Position numbers and translations under genes: made by a program
Assembly (NCBI GenBank): GCA_026120035.1
Contig: JALRME010000051.1
Location: 1-64,000 of the forward strand
DNA: 64,000 nucleotides
Source: Coleophoma eucalyptorum
Lineage: Eukaryota > Ascomycota > Leotiomycetes > Helotiales > Dermateaceae
Reading direction: 5' to 3'
Notes under the pieces: generated by a model
The model's database searches: none
What the model was told of the DNA's origin: nothing
The model's input: the letters and a program-made list of their open reading frames with translations, nothing else
In this document: one piece after another, positions 59,728-64,000 of the stretch
How positions within the stretch are numbered: the first letter of the stretch is position 1
How the letters are laid out: each line of letters starts with the position of its first letter

Positions 59728-60163
59728 TAGTTACCCTTTTGGGACGAGCCCTCCTGAATAATACAATAAGAATTATACTAATCTCCTCCTTTTCATATAG
59801 CCTTACGGTATTGGCCCTAATAATTTAGAGGGCTCTAGTAGCTAGTGATTCGACCTAGAGTCAAGGGAGAAGAGGGTAAGGAAAGGATAGGCGGAATAAA
59901 GAGGAGACTAAGAGGGACAGAGAGAGAGAGGGAGGGGGGGGGTAAGGTCACGGGGTGTAACTAGTTACCCTTTTCGGTAATTCACCCTTCCCTACCAAAG
60001 GTCGACCGTCTCGACCTCGATCTACGACCGCTTCGACCTCGTTAAGCTTCTCGTAAGCTCGTAAGGCGTCTAGCGATCGTAGGTGGTAGTTAAACCTTAC
60101 GTTAGGGTTAGGTTGGGGTTACGATAAGGTCACGAGGTATAACCAGTTACCCTTTTGGGACGT
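59728..60163 (+). repeat. Direct repeats around gttacccttttgggacg
   Basis: The phrase aaggtcacggggtgtaac with agttacccttttcgg at 59944-59978 recurs, slightly changed, at 60126-60160, and a third part copy (agttacccttttgggacg) lies at 59729-59746. No gene is recognised between them. Confidence 0.5.
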
Positions 60164-60284
60164 CCCGTGATCGAATCCTTCAATTTCGAGGCGCGCAAAG
60201 CTTGCGACTTTGCGAAGCCGCCTCGCTTAGCTGGCCGCCGACCTACCAATGGACCTATAGAATTACCACGAGCGCATTCCGAGG

Positions 60285-60626
60285 TACATTCCCACGGGTA
60301 TATTCTCATGGGTGTATTCTCACGGGTGTATTCTCATGGGCGCATTCTCACGGGTGTATTCTCACGGGTGCATTTCCATAGGCGCATTTGCGCGGGTGCA
60401 TTCCCACGGGCGTATTCCCACGGGTGCATTTCCATGGGCGCATTCGCGCAGGTGCATTCCCACGGGCGTATTCCTATGGGCGTATTCTCACGGGTACATT
60501 CCCACGGGCGCATTCTCACAGGTGCATTCTCACGGGCGCATTCCCACGGGTGCATTCTCACGGGTGCATTCTTACGGGTATGTTCCCACGAGCGTATTCT
60601 CATGAGTATATTCTTATGGACGTATT
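60285..60626. repeat. 14-bp minisatellite, about 24 units
   Basis: Units of the form attctcacgggtgc (variants at the c/t and g/a positions) run head-to-tail. Because 14 is not a multiple of three and the unit has no stop, several frames on both strands stay open, which explains the ORFs 60155-60661, 60312-60605, 60334-60603 (minus) and 60388-60639. Confidence 0.92.
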
Positions 60627-61623
60627 TACTTTTTCGTAACCCTATAGCTATATATATATAGTTAGGATTAATTAAAAGTAACTCTACCTTTATAGTTGAG
60701 CGTTAGTAGAGAATGGGGGTCTTAGCGTGGAATGAGGGTGTGAGAATGGGCTTTGGTGGGAAAAGCGGAATGGGGTCAGGAATGAGGGTGGTTTTGACGC
60801 TAAATTCGGCTCGGATAAAGCTTTTGGATTTTTTCCTCTAGCTATAGTAGACTTGCTAAGGAATGAGGGGCTCATTCTCAGAGTTATTATATTAAAATAC
60901 TTGTTTATTTTGGCTCCTAGCTCTCTTTGAATGCTCACATTCCTATAGCTTTTTCTTGCTTTATCTCAGACGTTTCTTACACTAAGACTATAATGGAATG
61001 TTGATATATATACCTGTTTTGAGACCTATTTTAAGGTCTCTAGGCTGGATCTAATCCCCTCCGTTTACCCTTAGGTATTCAGTTTTATGGCACGTACCTA
61101 CTATTCTCTCGTTTAACTTCTTAGCTACCTCTAACCTTAAGAATACTAAATGTTTTACTTCCGAACCTAAACATTCTAGTACACAAGAGAGGGAATGGAT
61201 CAGCATTAGATCGATAGTACTAGGCGTAACTAGGGTTAAATATTTGTCTACATTTAAAAACTATAGTTTGGAAAAGTGACAAACGTAGCTAGTCGTACTA
61301 TGTGAATATTAGTTATATTATATCCTTTTATCTACCGATCTAATAACATTTTCTATTGCAGCCCTCTGGAATTCTTACTATCACCCTTACTTAAACCCTA
61401 AAGATTTTCATAGAAGTCGTATTCGTAGCATTAGGACGAAAGCCAACGAAGGAAAGAATATATAAATCACTACCTACCTTAAACAGATATCCGTAAAAGA
61501 CACACAGACTTAGCTCTTTGCTTCTATTAACACTGCTATCTGTAAGTCTCTAATCATTTATTTCTCTAAGCTTCTAAACTAGATCTAAATTAATTGTATG
61601 TGTATCTCTTCTTAATAGTCGAA
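60627..61623. other. No gene recognised
   Basis: AT-rich. The minus-strand ORF 60690-60938 (Pro/Ser/Phe-rich) overlaps an irregular ggaatgagggt repeat and is not supported. 61560-61623 resembles the region just upstream of the gene at 58566. Confidence 0.4.
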
Positions 61624-62008
61624 ATGCAGTTCCAAAAACTCCTAGTTGGCACCTTAGTATCATCTATCTATGCAGCACCAGTTATTATAGGTTCGTATAT
61701 CTATAGAAAATCTTAGAAGTTCATTAAAAAGCTATATATATCTATAATATATTTTCCAATACTAATATTATATAGATCCTAGGGACTTGGACCCAACTGT
61801 AGTAGCGACCGCAGAAGCGGCGTTAGAGAATGTTATCAACACTATTGATAATATGCGGAGTTTAGCAGTTTCAGCCAAAAACCCACACGGAGACTCAGAA
61901 AGAATCCAACTTTTAGAATTTACCGTAATAGCGGCGTATCAACCGAAAATGAACCCTCTCATAAATACAACTCCCGTAACTAATGGATCCGGTCCGGTAC
62001 GGATTTGA
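61624..62008 (+). CDS. Small secreted protein, paralogue B
   Basis: Exons 61624-61690 and 61776-62008 encode 99 aa; the 85-nt intron is near-identical to that of paralogue A. A signal peptide (MQFQKLLVGTLVSSIYAAP) precedes VIIDPRDLDPTVVATAEAAL and a helical stretch (ENVINTIDNMRSLAVSAKN). The N-terminal layout (signal, Arg-Asp, then long helix) weakly resembles HsbA-type cell-surface proteins, which run to about 180 aa, so this one may be shortened. It ends 36 bp before a solo LTR with a clean target duplication, which may have separated it from its original 3' end. Confidence 0.6.
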
Positions 62009-62044
62009 CGTCGGCTTTGCTGTCTAATTTCAATTCCGGCCATA

Positions 62045-62397
62045 TGTTATGAACACATGACAGCTGGTGGCCTGAGGCTCGGCGAAGGAGGCTCGCACAG
62101 AGAACCATCAGTAGAGATCACGGGGTTGTAAGATATCACGTGATTGGATCAGTAGGATCAGTGGGATCAGTGAGTGATCCAGGTGAGCTAACTGATCCAC
62201 AGGGCACGACGGTCTATATAAGTAAATAGTATTTCCTTAGTTTAGGAGCTTCGTGCTTAACTCAAATAACATCCTTTGACTGTTAGTAACGCGGTTCACA
62301 CTCAACCTACCTGCTACCAATGACACACCTACCTCTCCAACCAACCCCAACCCTCTGAGTACGAACTTCTAACGAGGTTAATACTTCGACCGTTACA
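62045..62397 (+). mobile_element. Solo LTR with 5-bp target duplication
   Basis: 353 bp beginning TGTTATGAAC and ending CGACCGTTACA, flanked on both sides by the direct repeat ccata (62040-62044 and 62398-62402). A TATA-like tctatataag lies at about 62213-62222. A direct run of ggatcagt units sits in the first half. TG...CA ends and a 5-bp duplication are the standard marks of an LTR retrotransposon insertion reduced by recombination. Confidence 0.82.
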
Positions 62398-62402
62398 CCA
62401 TA

Positions 62403-63620
62403 GCTCGCATGGGACGGCCACTTTCAATATAATCAACCGATTGATCTATAATATACCGACCAAAATGGGCGCGTAAAAAAATACGGATCGTAATAACTAG
62501 CTTTGTTTATCGATTTCTTGGACGGCCAAATAATGTATCACGAGCGAATGGTACAATCCAATTCGGCTGGTATCCTATAGCACCATTAATATATACAAAA
62601 ACATCAATGCATTGGTCAATTGTCGATCTTCGGTATCATCCGCTGGGTGGTAATTTGCAATAAGCGAGCATAGGATAAGTATCTCTGTTTAGAGTCTCTA
62701 TTAGTTACTTGTACGAAGTATAGACAGGCTGCTCTACTGGAATTTGGATAGCGAGATTTATATACGTATACACGTGAAGACGAAGCCAAGAGGGTGTTTC
62801 AATCCCCAGATATGTGCATAATAAACCACGATATAGAATGATGAGATTTCCTGGACTTCAAGGGAAAAAATAGAATGTCGAGGTAATACCTTCTACTCTA
62901 TAGTGGGGAAATAGGTTCGTTAGTATACGACCGTATTCTTATATAGTAAGTATATCAACTGTATGTCCTTTTCTTAGTGTTATGATTCTTACTCTATCGT
63001 TTCTAGTATTTGAAAGTCTGACCTATCTTTGTGGAGAAATATGGATGACTAGATGCTATATGGGATAAGATAATGAGGAAAGCCTACCTTCCGATGGATG
63101 AGTAGTCATCGGAAGGAGAACTAGAGGAAGAATCGTCATTAGAATAGGTATTGAACTCTAAGAAGCATTAATTACTTAAAACTTGATATTGTTTCTGAGA
63201 TGATCTCGAGGTAGTTCTATAAAGAACACTAGGAGTATATATATGTAAAAGAAAAAATAGATAGGGAACTCCGGGTATATATATTAATAAAACTATTACT
63301 TGGAGAACTAAGATAGTCGTAAGAGGATTCCTAATAAAACTTGTCGTGAGACAGTAGTACTTCCGATCCGATAGAAGATATTGTAACAGCGGTAGTATTA
63401 TCGCTTGATATTTTCAAAGTGGACTATCTCTTGTTGCTAAGACTATACTCGAATTCTTTTGAATGATATATATATCACCTGGTTTTAGGTAAGCCTTATT
63501 GAACATTCGATTCTTGCTACTCTAAGTTTTCCTTGCTCTGTCCGTAGTACCTACCCCTCCTCTTGAACTTCCAACAACCAAGTTCCTTAGATTAATATAG
63601 TCAAACTTCGCTAGCGTCGC
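62403..63620. other. 1.2-kb stretch without genes
   Basis: AT-rich with many TATA-like stretches; no ORF with a motif. Confidence 0.45.
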
Positions 63621-63941
63621 TTAGCCATGAGTCCTCTTAGCTTCTATAGCAACAAGGAGCACAAGTAGTGCGTTGATGATAGTTATTATCATAATGTAGA
63701 GTCTGTCCCTAAGTTTCAACGCTTTAATTTCGATCAAAGCTAACACCGTCTCTGTGTCGTTGGCTACCATGAGCTGAGCACTAGCGTAGCCCGCTAATAT
63801 ATCATCGACTATCGTTGTGATAGAGTTGTTTAAGCCGGCTAACGTGGCCTTAGCGACACTAAGAGAATTATTGGTGTACGTAACGTAGTTATTGATACTT
63901 GCTTTGAATGAATTACTAACGAGGGAAGAGTATAGGCTGGT
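63621..63941 (-). CDS. Partial membrane-anchored ORF, unrecognised
   Basis: An open frame of 106 codons reads from just after a TAG at 63942-63944 to a TAA at 63621. It has Asn-x-Ser/Thr sites (NNS, NDT), helical sequence (SVAKATLAGLNNSITTIVDD) and a hydrophobic segment near the C-terminus (LYIMIITIINALLVLLVAIE) followed by AKRTHG. It lacks an ATG start, so it is either a 3' exon of a gene extending beyond the window or a remnant. Confidence 0.35.
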   Translation of the reverse strand, partial: TSLYSSLVSNSFKASINNYVTYTNNSLSVAKATLAGLNNSITTIVDDILAGYASAQLMVANDTETVLALIEIKALKLRDRLYIMIITIINALLVLLVAIEAKRTHG

Positions 63942-64000
63942 CTAATCGGTCGAGATAAGTATAAACTACCAAGTGGCTAAGAAGGTGAGAAACCCTATTG

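Noticed and set aside
60155..60661. 168-aa ORF with periodic peptide
   Set aside because: It is read from the 14-bp minisatellite, and equally long ORFs exist in other frames and on the other strand.

Overview
The window looks like nuclear DNA of a filamentous ascomycete (Pezizomycotina, perhaps Leotiomycetes; the class is inference). Genes carry short GT-AG introns of about 43-75 nt. The families are typical of that group: a HET-domain protein, a patatin-like phospholipase, an extracellular serine-rich cupredoxin protein, an MCT-type transporter, Fot1/pogo transposons and an Azf1-like zinc-finger factor. I saw no rRNA, tRNA or CRISPR. Much of the window is gene-poor and repeat-rich, so it reads as an accessory, transposon-shaped region.

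Layout. 1-4.3 kb: a six-exon cell-surface cupredoxin protein. 4.3-7.7 kb: a large, apparently intact patatin-like phospholipase with a Cys/His zinc-binding segment. 8-11.1 kb: an LTR-like relic, an unrecognised 444-aa protein and a tandem family of ~280-bp repeats. 11.7-13 kb: a HET gene broken by a G-run frameshift. 13.9-15.2 kb: a multipass membrane protein. 15.8-16.8 kb: an intact DD34E Tc1/mariner transposase. 18-19 kb: relics of an MFS transporter and of a second patatin-type gene. 21-22.5 kb: an MCT-family transporter with a damaged splice donor. 23.4-24.1 kb: RasGEF and F-box relics. 24.8-28.5 kb: a Fot1-like element with a second, complete Fot1-like element inserted in its transposase gene; both have TIRs and TA target duplications. 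29.4 kb: a small SWIRM protein. 33-36.5 kb: a frameshifted orphan gene with a 25-bp minisatellite at its 5' end, then a C2H2 zinc-finger gene. 39-40 kb: a pseudogene of the TIGR02452 (PARG-like) family. 43 kb: a gypsy integrase fragment. 45.6-47 kb: a five-exon Azf1-like factor. 51.3-56.5 kb: a segment bounded by inverted repeats that holds a GNAT acetyltransferase and a divergent 816-aa helical-repeat protein. 58.5-62.4 kb: two paralogous small secreted-protein genes, several solo-LTR-like repeats and a 14-bp minisatellite. 62.4-64 kb is nearly empty.

How the genes may work together. Patatin-like phospholipase and HET domains are both known effector domains of fungal allorecognition and innate immunity (established knowledge). 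Finding them, plus a second patatin fragment and a membrane protein, within 15 kb suggests an immunity-type island; that is inference from proximity. The best candidate for something undescribed is the 5.3-kb inverted-repeat-bounded segment. Exon models were assembled by eye from splice signals, reading frame and family consensus; no alignment or search was run.
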